Positions 26,951 through 35,841 of a stretch of DNA of 64,000 nt are shown here, one piece after another. The position numbers and the translations under genes were made by a program. Source of the DNA: CBDAPI01 sp964565865 (GTDB lineage Bacteria; Acidobacteriota; UBA6911; RPQK01; CBDAPI01); assembly GCA_964565865.1 (NCBI GenBank), contig CAZMGM010000003.1:62001-126000 (forward strand). Reading direction: 5' to 3'. Position 1 is the first letter of the stretch; every line of letters starts with the position of its first letter. The notes below the pieces were generated by a model. That model searched no databases and was not told the DNA's origin. It saw only the letters and a list, made by a program, of their open reading frames with translations.

Positions 26951-27294
26951 CGCTCGAAAACTGGGCCTCCAAATTGGATGTAAGAGCATCGGGCTTTCTT
27001 CTCGTGACAGAACTGGTTGGTGCTGGCCGGGGGGCCGACCGCTCCTAGCAATCTCCTTCCGCCTCAGGCCGGTAGCTCACAGAGGAAAGTCTAAGCAGGA
27101 TTGTCCCACCAAACTCATTTCGACCCGATAGGGTCAAATCCCTGAAGGAGGCCCGTTCTTCGGCTCAATCCCCTCTTCAACCATCAGGCTGTTAACTTGT
27201 GCAGACGTGACGGGTCAAAAACGAGGTTGCGTCCCCAGGAAGCTGCCCGGGGAAATGCTCTTGGCTGCAGCGGGAGAGAATATTTCGTAGATAC
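26951..27294. other. Intergenic region upstream of the receptor gene
   Basis: 344 bp without a gene. It contains a small perfect hairpin at 27122-27135 (GACCC-GATA-GGGTC) and a GC-rich inverted repeat around 27025. I looked for a cobalamin riboswitch because such receptors often import B12, but found neither conserved box on either strand. Confidence 0.5.
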
Positions 27295-27678
27295 TTAGGC
27301 GGAGGCCTGAGGTGGTAGATCGAGTACTTTCTCGTAGCCGTTCGACAACATCAGAGGGAGGAGTTGAACCTGAAAAGACTGCACGAGGTAGATCAAACGG
27401 GGGTTGCTAGGTAGATTTCCCGATTTCTGAGAGAGGAGGTCCGGAGACGAGTGTTGACACTCGCATCTGAGCTTGAATTTCGAAAAAGGTGTAGAAGCCA
27501 GGTGGCAAGGCTGGACGGGCTCTCCTTTCAGCCTTAGGTGGCAAGGGCAGTTGTCCCCATGATCGCGGCAAAAGTCTGCCCGGAGTGTTTCGATAACGGC
27601 GTGTGCTGCTCCCACGATGGGCGAGCCGGCGAGAACGCAGACCAGAAAGATCGCCCAGAAGATAAAAATTCTCCTCAC
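27295..27678 (-). CDS. Small cysteine/histidine-rich secreted or membrane-anchored protein
   Basis: 127 residues. An N-terminal hydrophobic helix (IFIFWAIFLVCVLAGSPIVG) is followed by FCRDHGDNCPCHLRLKGE and a second cluster LRCECQHSS, giving several Cys and His in a short span, then a helical C-terminus. Such proteins next to TonB receptors in the same direction suggest metal handling, but this is inference and I do not recognise the family. It lies 344 bp upstream of the frameshifted receptor on the same strand. Confidence 0.6.
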   Translation of the reverse strand: MRRIFIFWAIFLVCVLAGSPIVGAAHAVIETLRADFCRDHGDNCPCHLRLKGEPVQPCHLASTPFSKFKLRCECQHSSPDLLSQKSGNLPSNPRLIYLVQSFQVQLLPLMLSNGYEKVLDLPPQASA

Positions 27679-27965
27679 TCGGCCAGGTTAGCACACGACG
27701 TATTTTCCGTACACATCTCCATTGGATGCTGCATTAATATCGCGAATGTTGCGGTCCTTCTTTCCTTTTGACTTGAGCTCTAGGGCTGGAATTCACTTTG
27801 GTGGGGTTAAGATCTGGTGAGGATCCAGAAAAGGAGCAAAGCGAAGGGCCGTAGAGGGGAACATCGAGCCGTAATATTGGATAGATGACCTTGAGCACCT
27901 GGGCAACGGGGGCACCGATCAGGGAGCGAGCCAGGAAAGAGGTCACGGAGCAGGTGGGTACGGAC

Positions 27966-28406
27966 TCAGTGGACAGTTACCGATCCAGAGGCTGGCTGGG
28001 GCTGAGACTCCCCGGGTGCCGTCATCCGTACGAAAAAACGGCACGATCCCACTTTTGTGTCACCGTAAAAGAGTTCAAGGCGGTGCTCTCCCTTGTGCTT
28101 GAGTGGGAGCCCCTGCAGTTGGACATATCCCTGCACGGTGCCTTGTTTTCCGACTTTCACTTCCATCTGGGGAAGACTGTCGGTCTCTCCCCCGGGACGC
28201 TGCAGGAAGAGTCTCAGGGTGCGAATCTCATCCTCATCCACTCCCTCTTCACCCTTGAGAAGAAAGCGGAAGAAGACCCACATCTGGCCGTGTCTGGTCG
28301 GTAGTTGAAAGGTGTTGATGACATCGAACAGCCCCTGCAGCTGGATTTTTCCATCGGGTGTCGTTACGACGAGGTCACAGAGTAAGAGAGCCTGCAACTG
28401 CGCCAT
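27966..28406 (-). CDS. DUF6941-like cytosolic protein
   Basis: 146 residues. The N-terminal pattern ALLLCDLVVTTPDGKIQLQG followed by a beta-rich body resembles a widespread uncharacterised family (CD.....GK....G.FD pattern). No signal peptide or membrane helix. Function unknown. The 287 bp between this stop and the start at 27678 hold nothing else recognised. Confidence 0.7.
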   Translation of the reverse strand: MAQLQALLLCDLVVTTPDGKIQLQGLFDVINTFQLPTRHGQMWVFFRFLLKGEEGVDEDEIRTLRLFLQRPGGETDSLPQMEVKVGKQGTVQGYVQLQGLPLKHKGEHRLELFYGDTKVGSCRFFVRMTAPGESQPQPASGSVTVH

Positions 28407-28411
28407 CCAGC

Positions 28412-28434
28412 GGACTATACCACAGGACTGCTAA
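28412..28434 (+). repeat. Solo terminal sequence of the MITE-like repeat
   Basis: The block ends ACCACAGGACTGCTAA, matching the right-end consensus ACCACGGACTGCTAG with one inserted base. No internal repeat sequence accompanies it. It sits 5 bp upstream of the DUF6941-like start. Confidence 0.45.
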
Positions 28435-28499
28435 CCACCTGGTGAGGGAAGTCCCACAGGGCGCGCTGCGCTCGTAAGTGTTGCGGTTAGCCAATTTAT

Positions 28500-28534
28500 A
28501 GTTGAAGATTGGAAGTCGAAAGTTGAAGGTTCAC
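28500..28534. repeat. Heptad-phased short array (5 units)
   Basis: AGTTGAA, GATTGGA, AGTCGAA, AGTTGAA, GGTTCAC in constant 7-bp phase; units 1 and 4 are identical. Confidence 0.55.
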
Positions 28535-28598
28535 CTCCATTGTGCAGCAACTGGGTAGATGGGTTGTTTGGTAAAGGATGTACCCGGTCAGTACCATT

Positions 28599-28626
28599 GA
28601 AACCTGGAACTTGAAACGCGGAACGT
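28599..28626. repeat. Heptad-phased short array (4 units)
   Basis: GAAACCT, GGAACTT, GAAACGC, GGAACGT: four contiguous units of the form G-R-A-A-C-N-N. It lies 65 bp after the previous array and out of phase with it, before the oxidoreductase gene at 28700. Confidence 0.6.
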
Positions 28627-28699
28627 CATAGGAGGGCATTTGACTTTCACAAGTCCCACGTCTTAGGATTCGCCCAAATCCAAGCAGGGGAGACGCTGA

Positions 28700-29722
28700 A
28701 TGCGAGTTGGCATTGTTGGTTACGGGTGGGCAGGTCAGGCTCACGCTGGCGAATACAGCGGAATCAAGGGAGTCGAAACCAGGGCTGTCTGTTCGCTCCG
28801 AGATCTGGATTCCGGGGAACTCTCCGAACGGCATGGGTCCAGGATCCGGGTTTTTAACGACCTCCAAGAAATGTGCAAGTCTGACATTGATCTGGTGTCG
28901 ATCTGTACTCCTAACGCCCTGCATCCGGAACAGGTCGAGGTTGCAGCCAGAGCCGGTAAGAGCATAGTGATCGAAAAACCGGTAGCGATCGATCTGGAGG
29001 GGCTTCGGAGGGTCGAGCAAGCGATTCAATCCTCGGGGGTCCGGGCCATTGTCTGTTTCGAAGTCAAGATCATCGGACACTTTCAGACCATGCGCGAAAT
29101 GATCCGACAAGGGCTGCTGGGTGATTTGCACTATGGAGAGTGCGATTACTACCACGGGGTCGGACCCTGGTACCGTCAATATCACTGGAATCTGCGCAAG
29201 AATTGCGGAGGGTCATCGCTCCTGACGGCCGGATGCCACTCAATGGATGGGCTGATCTGGCTGATGGGTTCTCGACCCGTCGAAGTATTCAGCTATGCAA
29301 CACAGTCCAGCGCTCGAGAATTCGCACCCTACGAGTATCCAACCACGAGCAGCACGGTCATGCGTTTTGAGAGCGGAGCCGTCGGCAAGGTCGCGTCTGC
29401 AATCGACGTCGTACAGCCGTATCAGCTCAATGTCTACCTGGCGGGCTCGGAGGGAGCGATCTGGAACGACAAGTTCTACACTCGTAAGTTGGGAGGTCTG
29501 GACAAGAAAGGCTGGAGCACTCTGAACACCCAAAAGATCGATTCCGGCGACGTGGCCGACCACCCCTACCGGCCGCTCTTCGCTGACTTCATTGAGTCAA
29601 TCAGGGAATCTAGAGAACCGCTGTTCTCCTTCGAGGACGCAATTTTTTCCCACCGGGTCTGCCTGGCAGCTGACCAGTCAGCCGAAGAGGGGCGACCGGT
29701 CAGACTTGAAGAATTGAACTAA
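28700..29722 (+). CDS. Gfo/Idh/MocA-family oxidoreductase
   Basis: 340 residues. Rossmann motif GIVGYGWAGQAHA at the N-terminus, CTPNALHPEQ, and the family EKP motif (IVIEKPVAI); the substrate domain contains GGSSLLTAGCHSMDGLIWL. These enzymes are NAD(P)-dependent sugar or cyclitol dehydrogenases in the cytosol. It is convergent with a second family member 38 bp away. Substrate unknown. Confidence 0.88.
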   Translation: MRVGIVGYGWAGQAHAGEYSGIKGVETRAVCSLRDLDSGELSERHGSRIRVFNDLQEMCKSDIDLVSICTPNALHPEQVEVAARAGKSIVIEKPVAIDLEGLRRVEQAIQSSGVRAIVCFEVKIIGHFQTMREMIRQGLLGDLHYGECDYYHGVGPWYRQYHWNLRKNCGGSSLLTAGCHSMDGLIWLMGSRPVEVFSYATQSSAREFAPYEYPTTSSTVMRFESGAVGKVASAIDVVQPYQLNVYLAGSEGAIWNDKFYTRKLGGLDKKGWSTLNTQKIDSGDVADHPYRPLFADFIESIRESREPLFSFEDAIFSHRVCLAADQSAEEGRPVRLEELN

Positions 29723-29760
29723 CAGACCGGTTTGAGATCTGTAAAAGCCTGTCCTGGCGG

Positions 29761-31026
29761 TCATACCCACTTCTTACCCGTATCGTTCCATTCCAGCAGG
29801 CGGTGGGAGAACCACGACAGGTTGGCTCCTCTAACGGCTGTAACCCCGTAGACCCCGAGTTCCACTGGACAATGGAGGCCTTCATCTTTGCGGATGGCGT
29901 TTTGAAGGTTTACATGATGGAGTGCGATATCCTCAGCTCCCGACTTTCGGTGGGTCTCAAGAATCTCCCCATCACTTTCAGAGATGATCTTCCAACCGGC
30001 TGAATTGAAAATGAGGGAGGCCTTCTTGCCTCGAATGATGTGCTGGTTCACGTTGCTGTTGGCCATAGTGCCCAGGAGATGCACCGTCATGCCGTTGGTC
30101 ACACCCTCTACGGCAGGGTACTCGAGGAGCACTTCGATGTTATCGGGGAGTTCCCGGCCGTCGTCCCATACATAGATGCCTCCAATGCCGGCGACACGGG
30201 ACGGATAAGTTAGCCCGCACGCCTTTAGAATTCGGGTAAGGCGGTGGACAAACAGATCGGTGGCGACTCCGCCCGAATAGTCTCGGTAGCAACGCCATTC
30301 AAAGAACCTCCGGGGATCCCAGGGACGTTTGGGGGCAGGACCCAACCAGGTTTCCCAGTCCAGGTCAGAGGGCCTGGGAAGACTGGGTCTAACGCCAGTC
30401 CGCCAGGGACCCCTGTGGGGCGAGTAGTTCCGTACATAGTCAACCTGGGCCTGCACTACCGTGCCGAGCTTGCCGGCTCGAATCGCTCGACCTGCCGCTT
30501 CGTAGCTGTCGTCGCTCATACCCTGGACACCGACCTGCAGCTTGTGGCCGGTCTCTTTGGCTTTGGCCCAGACCTCGTGAGCTTCTCCCACCTTGTGGGT
30601 CAGAGGTTTTTCACAGTAGATGTGAAGGCCGGCATCCAAAGCGTCTATGGTCTGCTGAGAATGCCAGTGTTCAGGCGTGGCGACAACGACGTAATCCAGA
30701 TCGGAAGACTCCAGAATACTCCGGTGGTCCGTGAACACCTCCACTTGCGCACCCTCCCTGGACAACTGGTCCTGAAAACTCCGGGCACGGGTTTCATAGA
30801 TGTCACAGACTCCCCGCACTTCGACATTGTGGTCGCTTCTCAGGCTCAACAGCGATTGCAGGTGGGCTTGTCCGATCTTTCCGCAGCCGATGATCCCGAC
30901 AGCAAGTCGATTATTGGATCCACCGATCCGTGCGTAACTTCTGGCGCTCAGGGCGGGTAGCGCAGAGCCAGCCACTCCAGAGGACTTTATAAACTCTCGT
31001 CGGTTCAAACTGCCTTGCTTGGTCAT
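29761..31026 (-). CDS. Gfo/Idh/MocA-family oxidoreductase with twin-arginine signal
   Basis: 421 residues from the ATG at 31026. The N-terminus NRREFIKSSGVAGSALP is a twin-arginine export signal, so the enzyme folds with cofactor in the cytosol before export. Rossmann motif GIIGCGKIGQAHL, VVVATPEHWHSQQ and CEKPLTH follow. Its substrate domain (WRCYRDYSGGVATDLFVH) is typical of the exported branch found in Planctomycetes and Acidobacteria. The frame is open upstream of the chosen ATG, but that peptide lacks any signal feature. There is no clear ribosome site. Confidence 0.85.
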   Translation of the reverse strand: MTKQGSLNRREFIKSSGVAGSALPALSARSYARIGGSNNRLAVGIIGCGKIGQAHLQSLLSLRSDHNVEVRGVCDIYETRARSFQDQLSREGAQVEVFTDHRSILESSDLDYVVVATPEHWHSQQTIDALDAGLHIYCEKPLTHKVGEAHEVWAKAKETGHKLQVGVQGMSDDSYEAAGRAIRAGKLGTVVQAQVDYVRNYSPHRGPWRTGVRPSLPRPSDLDWETWLGPAPKRPWDPRRFFEWRCYRDYSGGVATDLFVHRLTRILKACGLTYPSRVAGIGGIYVWDDGRELPDNIEVLLEYPAVEGVTNGMTVHLLGTMANSNVNQHIIRGKKASLIFNSAGWKIISESDGEILETHRKSGAEDIALHHVNLQNAIRKDEGLHCPVELGVYGVTAVRGANLSWFSHRLLEWNDTGKKWV

Positions 31027-31466
31027 ATGCACACTATAAATGGGATGGATGGATTGAGAAACCCAAGCTCTCATCTTTGCTGGAAGGCTGGCAGCATGTG
31101 CTGGACGTCCCATGCGTTGCGGGCCAGAAGCCAGAAGAAGTCGTCTTTAGATTAGTCTAAAAGCTAAACGGTTCAGTAATACAGGCGGGTCCGGCCGACC
31201 CGGTTGCAGTAGGTGTTGGCTCGCGAGTGCGTGGTAACCGGCTTAGTGAATACCTTACAAAACTCGACCACACCCTTGAGATGCAGTTTTGATTGAAAAA
31301 ATGGTATGAGTTGAAGCCGTTTCTAGACAGGTTGCTTCGGCGGTTCAGATTGGGTCGGAGTTACTAATTGTCTCGGATTCGGACCGGAATATCCAAGTTG
31401 CTTAGACTAGAAATATAATGTTTTAAAGTAGTTTAATAGTTATTATTTAATGTTCAACTAGATATA
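31027..31466. other. AT-rich intergenic region with palindrome
   Basis: 440 bp with no convincing gene. TTTAGA-TTAG-TCTAAA at 31146-31161 is a perfect inverted repeat upstream of the exported oxidoreductase and could be an operator. From about 31400 the sequence becomes very AT-rich (TATAATGTTTTAAAG) and contains ATGTTCAACTA at 31450-31460, an 11-mer also present in the tpx regulatory region at 16419-16429. Confidence 0.5.
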
Positions 31467-33299
31467 TTAATGAGGGGCGATTATTAGCACGCCTAGCAAT
31501 CTCTGTGCCCCCTCTTGGTGGTCGTCGAAGAGACGGACCGTCCCGGAGGCTCCTTCCAGATGCCGGCAGGGATCAAATCGATCTTTCCCCTGGGGAAGAA
31601 TGTACTCGACTGCCGCATAGTCCCCCGAGATCACTTTTATGACTCGTCCTGCTGTCTCCACGGTCATCTCCAGGTAAGCAGCTTGGCAGCTTACTGAAGA
31701 GAACTTTCCCTTTAGCTCGTGGATCAGGTTGTTGGGTATCGTGCCATATTCACCGGAGCCTTGCTGGAGGGAATAATCGTATCTCCAGGTGGACGCTGTG
31801 TCGGGAGCGGTCCGTGCCTCCTTTTCCTCGATTTGCCGGGCCAGCGATTCGGAAATTCTCAGATCCTCCTGCGTTTCAGCCATCCGTCGTATGCGTTGCA
31901 CGACCTCGCCGACCTGATTGTGCCGTCCCAGAGACAGTAGAGAATGTCCCAGTACCTCCAGATGTCTCAGGTTCCTGGGCTCCAGCCGGGAGGCTTCAAG
32001 TGCCAGCTCGAAGGCCTCTTCAAGGTTCTCGCCTCGGCCGAGGAAGTGACGGGCCAGAGAGGAATAAGAGTGAGGAAAGTTGGGTCGAAGCCGGATCGCC
32101 TCGCGTAGACTCGGCTCGATCCGCTTCCAGGAAGGATCCGTGTTGTGTTTCTCTGACAGGGCCAGAATCGCGTACAAGTAGTGAGACAGATAGCTGGTTG
32201 TCTGAAGACCGACAGCGTTCTCGAAGGCGTCAAAGGCGTCGTGCCAGCGACGGGCCCGATAGTGGAGATACCCCAGGCTTTCGAACGCCAGGGCCTCCTT
32301 GGGATTCGTACTCAAAGCTCTGTAGATCAGTTCCTGTGCCTCAGCGGGTCGATCGTTGCGAACCAGGAAGGCCGCTCGTATGGCGGCGGCTTCGGACGAC
32401 GTCAGGGACGATTCCGAGAGTCGAACACGGCCGCTGAGTGCCGGGGGATAAGTGTAAAAGTGGAACTCGTTCTGGGTGATGTAGCCGGCCAGCTTCTCTT
32501 CCAGTTTGTGAAACGGTCCCAATGCCAGCTCGACCGCCTGATCTCCGTTGACGCCCTGGGAAAGGAAACCCAGGAGCTCGTCAATTGGGCTGCTCGTACC
32601 CTGCCGACCAGCAGTCATCAGGTAGTGAGTCAGAGCCCAGGCCTGGCTGTAAAAGATCGATGTTTTTCGCGCCTCGTTATAGTAGGCCGATCTTCGGTCA
32701 ACTCGAAACAGTGTTTTTACGGGTAGCAGTTCTTGAGTCCGGAGACGTCGGATGTGCGCTTTGCCGGGCAGACCCACCGCGACACCACCCTCGGAAATGC
32801 GGGAGTGGGCGTAAAATTCCGCCAGTCCCTCACTAAGCCACAGGGGTGCACGGGGATGGTTGATTTTCAGGAGCAGATGAAAGTACTCATGATAGAGAGC
32901 GCGATAAGGGAGGTTCCCCCGGACGCCAAGGCGGAGGGCGACATAGTGCCTTTCAGGACCGGGCAGGAACACTCCTGCGGGCTTCAACGAACCAGACCGC
33001 TCCCAGTACTGGGGTAAAAGTTCTCGTAGGGAAACTGAGTCCTTGACCGCCAGGACCACGATGGGCTGGCCGGGGTCGGTTTCGGCCTCTGGAAGTGCCT
33101 GACGGAAAGCGTCTCGAATCTGTTCAAACTGGATTGCGGCATCACGGGCAGCTTCGCTCCCGGCGTTTGAAACAAGCCTAAAGTGTGGACTGGTGACTTC
33201 GATCCAGTCGCTTCCCGCCAACAGGTGCGATCCAGGATTGACCAGGACCGCCCAGCACAGCATTATCGGAAAAATGGAAAACGGGAGTCGAGCCGGCAT
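31467..33299 (-). CDS. Exported peptidase-MA-like metalloprotease with TPR repeats
   Basis: 610 residues. A signal peptide (about 1-28) precedes a gluzincin-like domain with the HExxH motif in LYHEYFHLLLKI and a downstream glutamate in WLSEGLAEFY. From about residue 300 there are TPR-like helical pairs (ALAFESLGYLHYRARRWHDA and following), then a beta-rich C-terminal region of about 120 residues. Likely periplasmic. Peptidase activity is plausible from the intact zinc motif but unproven. It is 18 bp upstream... on the same strand as the zinc-ribbon rhomboid gene (33318-34151), which precedes it in transcription, so the two probably form an operon. Confidence 0.8.
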   Translation of the reverse strand: MPARLPFSIFPIMLCWAVLVNPGSHLLAGSDWIEVTSPHFRLVSNAGSEAARDAAIQFEQIRDAFRQALPEAETDPGQPIVVLAVKDSVSLRELLPQYWERSGSLKPAGVFLPGPERHYVALRLGVRGNLPYRALYHEYFHLLLKINHPRAPLWLSEGLAEFYAHSRISEGGVAVGLPGKAHIRRLRTQELLPVKTLFRVDRRSAYYNEARKTSIFYSQAWALTHYLMTAGRQGTSSPIDELLGFLSQGVNGDQAVELALGPFHKLEEKLAGYITQNEFHFYTYPPALSGRVRLSESSLTSSEAAAIRAAFLVRNDRPAEAQELIYRALSTNPKEALAFESLGYLHYRARRWHDAFDAFENAVGLQTTSYLSHYLYAILALSEKHNTDPSWKRIEPSLREAIRLRPNFPHSYSSLARHFLGRGENLEEAFELALEASRLEPRNLRHLEVLGHSLLSLGRHNQVGEVVQRIRRMAETQEDLRISESLARQIEEKEARTAPDTASTWRYDYSLQQGSGEYGTIPNNLIHELKGKFSSVSCQAAYLEMTVETAGRVIKVISGDYAAVEYILPQGKDRFDPCRHLEGASGTVRLFDDHQEGAQRLLGVLIIAPH

Positions 33300-33317
33300 T
33301 TCTTGTAATGCTCGCCT

Positions 33318-34151
33318 TCAGATCTGGCTAAGCCCTGTCAGAAAAGAAAGGACGATTGCTCCTACGCTCAGGAGCAGACAAACTGCTGCGGCCGCCAGGT
33401 GATTCACACGTTCGGGCACCAGCGGATTGAAGAAAGCTGCCATGGCAAAGCCTCCCGCGAATCCGCCGGCGTGAGCCCAGTTGTCGACTCCTTCAACCAG
33501 GAATCCAAACACAAACAGAATGATGGCATAGGTTCGGGCCTGGCGGCTGATGTGCGAGGCAATGCCCCGGCGGCCCGAGTAGACGAGAGCGCCAAGGAGT
33601 CCGAAGATGGCAGCCGAGGCACCCAGTGTGTAGCCGGCGCCTCCCAGCAATAGGCTGGCAAAGCTGCTAAGAGTAAAGCCCAGAGTGGATGCGAGGGTGT
33701 AGATTACGATGGTTCGCCCCGGTCCATAGATTTCAGCGGTGACGGGTGCCAGTTGCCGAACCCACATCAGGTTGAAGGCGATGTGAAGCAGGCTTCCGTG
33801 CAGCCAACCGGCACTCAGCAGCGTCCACCACCGGTCCAGATAGAAGACCGGAAGTGCCCCGCTGGCGCCCAGGAGGAAAGATGCTTTTGTGCTGGGGGAC
33901 AAAATTTGGAACAGCCCGCCATGTCCGATCCCGCCCGGGTCCATTGCTAGTGACATCAGATAGAGCAGAGCACAGGACCCCATGACGATGTTAGTAAAGC
34001 CCAGGTCGCTTCCCAGTCTCCGCAGTGCGGGCGCGAAGCCCCACAGTCCGGGATAGGGGCTCCCGCACTGGTAGCAGGTGGTATCGTTGACCCCGACCAG
34101 CAGGCCGCAGGAGCGGCACACAACCGAGCCTCCCGTTTGCCTAAATGCCAT
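33318..34151 (-). CDS. Rhomboid-family protease with N-terminal zinc ribbon
   Basis: 277 residues. The first 35 carry two CxxC pairs (CRSCG, CYQCG), a zinc-ribbon-like module in the cytosol. The rhomboid core has about seven helices, with the catalytic serine in LGASAAIFG and histidine in WAHAGGFAGGF; HIAFNLMWVRQL carries the conserved Asn region. It is the second rhomboid in the window and differs from the one at 17712 by the ribbon. Transcribed with the metalloprotease gene 18 bp downstream. Confidence 0.87.
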   Translation of the reverse strand: MAFRQTGGSVVCRSCGLLVGVNDTTCYQCGSPYPGLWGFAPALRRLGSDLGFTNIVMGSCALLYLMSLAMDPGGIGHGGLFQILSPSTKASFLLGASGALPVFYLDRWWTLLSAGWLHGSLLHIAFNLMWVRQLAPVTAEIYGPGRTIVIYTLASTLGFTLSSFASLLLGGAGYTLGASAAIFGLLGALVYSGRRGIASHISRQARTYAIILFVFGFLVEGVDNWAHAGGFAGGFAMAAFFNPLVPERVNHLAAAAVCLLLSVGAIVLSFLTGLSQI

Positions 34152-34592
34152 TCTTCTTATCTTTCGGTTCCGTTCCTCCCCGGCGAGAGCAGCCGGGCCG
34201 CGTGCTGGGGAGAGCGGGGAGCCCCATCATACAACGACTCGAACCCTTCGGATCGAGACTCTGCTCTCGGCCGTCTCCTGGCACGCGTATCTGTCTCTTC
34301 TGACGTACTATTGTCAGAATGGCGTCTGATTCCGTCTGACCGACCGGCAATCCCCACTCGTGGTTCCCGCTTGCCCCGGGGAGATCCGGCGGCGTCACCG
34401 TTCTCTTCGACTTTTAGCAGCCTGCGGCTGACGCCGGAGTACAAGAATCTAAGTAGGTATGCTAGCTTGTCTCCCGGGTGGTTACGCTCCCGGCTCTAAT
34501 CGTCCTGCCAGTCGGGGATGCCCTTTGTTCTCCGGGAGGAATCAGGGAAAGAGTAGACTGTCCCCTTTTTTGCGTACACTGGGAGTTGACCT
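34152..34592. other. Intergenic region with a barrel-like C-terminal relic
   Basis: 441 bp without an intact gene. On the plus strand, 34352-34418 read in one frame gives HSWFPLAPG...GGVTVLFDF then TAG, as at the end of an outer-membrane barrel; nothing upstream continues it, so it is at best a relic. The stop is followed by a small hairpin CAGCC-TGC-GGCTG. At 34545-34571 an AAGAGTAGACTGTCCCCTTT motif resembles REP-type sequences I recall next to Y1-transposase genes, but no such gene is here. Confidence 0.35.
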
Positions 34593-35099
34593 GTGAACGA
34601 TTCAGACGGACAAGGCAAGTATTCAGTTCGACTCTACCGTGAGGATCTGAACTTCTCGGCAGGCCACATCTCTACCTACGGTAACCTGATGGAAGGCCAG
34701 CATGGCCACAATTATCAGCTGTCTGTCGAGTTCCGGGGTCCGTTGAATGAGGACAGCCTGGTCATTGACTTCAGGGTCGTAAAGACGATTTTAAAAATGA
34801 TCAAGGACACCCTTAACCATCGGATTCTAGTTCCGCTCCGGAATCCTCACCTCACCATACAAAGTGGCGAGAAATCGACTCGGATCCAGTTTGGTGACGA
34901 ACGGCTCGAACTACTCACTCGCGATGTGGTGTTGCTCGACGTTGCTAACGTTACGTCGGAGTTGCTGGCCCGCCACATTTTCGAGTCCATCCAGCTTCAC
35001 CTCGGGGATGGAGACGTTGAACGGCTGGAGGCTCTCAGTGTAGAAGTCATCGAATCCCCCGGGCAGCTGGCCAGATACGAGGGCAACCTGGGCGCTTAA
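34593..35099 (+). CDS. 6-pyruvoyl-tetrahydropterin synthase homologue, PTPS-III type
   Basis: 168 residues of the PTPS/QueD family, starting with GTG after GGGAG. Zinc histidines are H25 (NFSAGH), H37 and H39 (HGHNY). The catalytic cysteine of QueD is absent; instead E34 precedes the zinc motif as E-x2-HGH, the signature described for PTPS-III. In that subgroup the enzyme makes 6-hydroxymethyl-dihydropterin and replaces FolB in folate synthesis. No queuosine or folate gene is adjacent, so the assignment rests on the motif. Confidence 0.8.
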   Translation: MNDSDGQGKYSVRLYREDLNFSAGHISTYGNLMEGQHGHNYQLSVEFRGPLNEDSLVIDFRVVKTILKMIKDTLNHRILVPLRNPHLTIQSGEKSTRIQFGDERLELLTRDVVLLDVANVTSELLARHIFESIQLHLGDGDVERLEALSVEVIESPGQLARYEGNLGA

Positions 35100-35102
35100 G
35101 CG

Positions 35103-35730
35103 CTATTCAGCCTGCCGGGACTGGGTACAACCGTCAACCGGATCGCCCCAGGAAATCACGGGCGAATCGGCCATACTCAGCAGACCGGGGGGCGCCTCAT
35201 AGAGGTAGAGATCAAGTTCACGGTGATGGTTGTTGTGCCCACATCTCCATTGAATCCCGCCCTGGTCCAACAGAGGGGAATGGGGGGGTACATCCCGGAC
35301 CCGCAAGCCCGTACCGATTTGCTGCAGTCCCGAGATCCGGCCGACTGGGTTAGAGTCAGAACACAGCCTCCCGACTCCTGGACCGCCTTCTCGAAGTGGG
35401 TATCGAAATAGGCGTGAAGTTGTTTTACATCCTTGGACAGAGGTTCAGAGTTCCTGACGAAGCCGTTGTGTGATGGGAGGTGAGATCGTATCCGAAGCGC
35501 AGGGATGCGGCCAGAAACACACCCACAGCCAGCGAATTCCAGTAACTGGCTAACCAGTCGTTAAACTGCACCAGGGAGTAGAGAAGCAAAACTCAGAAGG
35601 CAACGTGAATTATGTCGCGGCTGGGGAGAAAAGCGCACAGCAAGGCCAGCGTAACCAGTGCAAAGTGCAACCCCGTGAGTTCTCAACTTACCGATAGGAC
35701 CAGCAATACTGAAAGGGCCGGAAGGATCAT
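35103..35730 (-). pseudogene. Decayed polytopic membrane protein gene
   Basis: From an ATG at 35730 (AGGGG upstream) one frame gives hydrophobic segments: ILPALSVLLVLSVS, stop, ELTGLHFALVTLALLCAFLP, SRDIIHVAF, stop, VLLLYSLVQFNDWLASYW, NSLAVGVFLAASLRFGYDL. Both stops are TGA where tryptophan would fit. Coding then continues in other frames as LSKDVKQLHAYFDTHFEKAV and finally LYLYEAPPGLLSMADSPV, ending at 35103, so there are at least two further frameshifts. The remnant resembles the C-terminal part of a membrane glycosyltransferase, but that is a weak impression. Confidence 0.6.
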
Positions 35731-35841
35731 GGACCCCTAAACTAGAAAGGACTTCGGCTGCTCGGACTTTGCCGGCTGGCGGGACCGTGAAGCAGACGCC
35801 AGCGGAGGTTTCTAGGAATGCCTGGGCGAAATAGCGAGACC

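Noticed and set aside
27075..27100. GAGGAAAGTC stretch resembling the start of RNase P RNA
   Set aside because: The match is limited to about ten bases and none of the downstream conserved blocks follow.
27001..27200. Possible cobalamin riboswitch upstream of the TonB receptor
   Set aside because: The conserved B12-box elements are not present on either strand; only generic hairpins are seen.
28440..28700. Promoter or RNA gene in the gap before the first Gfo/Idh/MocA gene
   Set aside because: Only heptad arrays and low-complexity sequence are visible; no tRNA-like T-arm or paired -35/-10 boxes were found.
35580..35720. TGA recoded as tryptophan
   Set aside because: TGA serves as the stop of many intact genes here (for example serA, hisF, scpA) and tryptophan is written TGG throughout.
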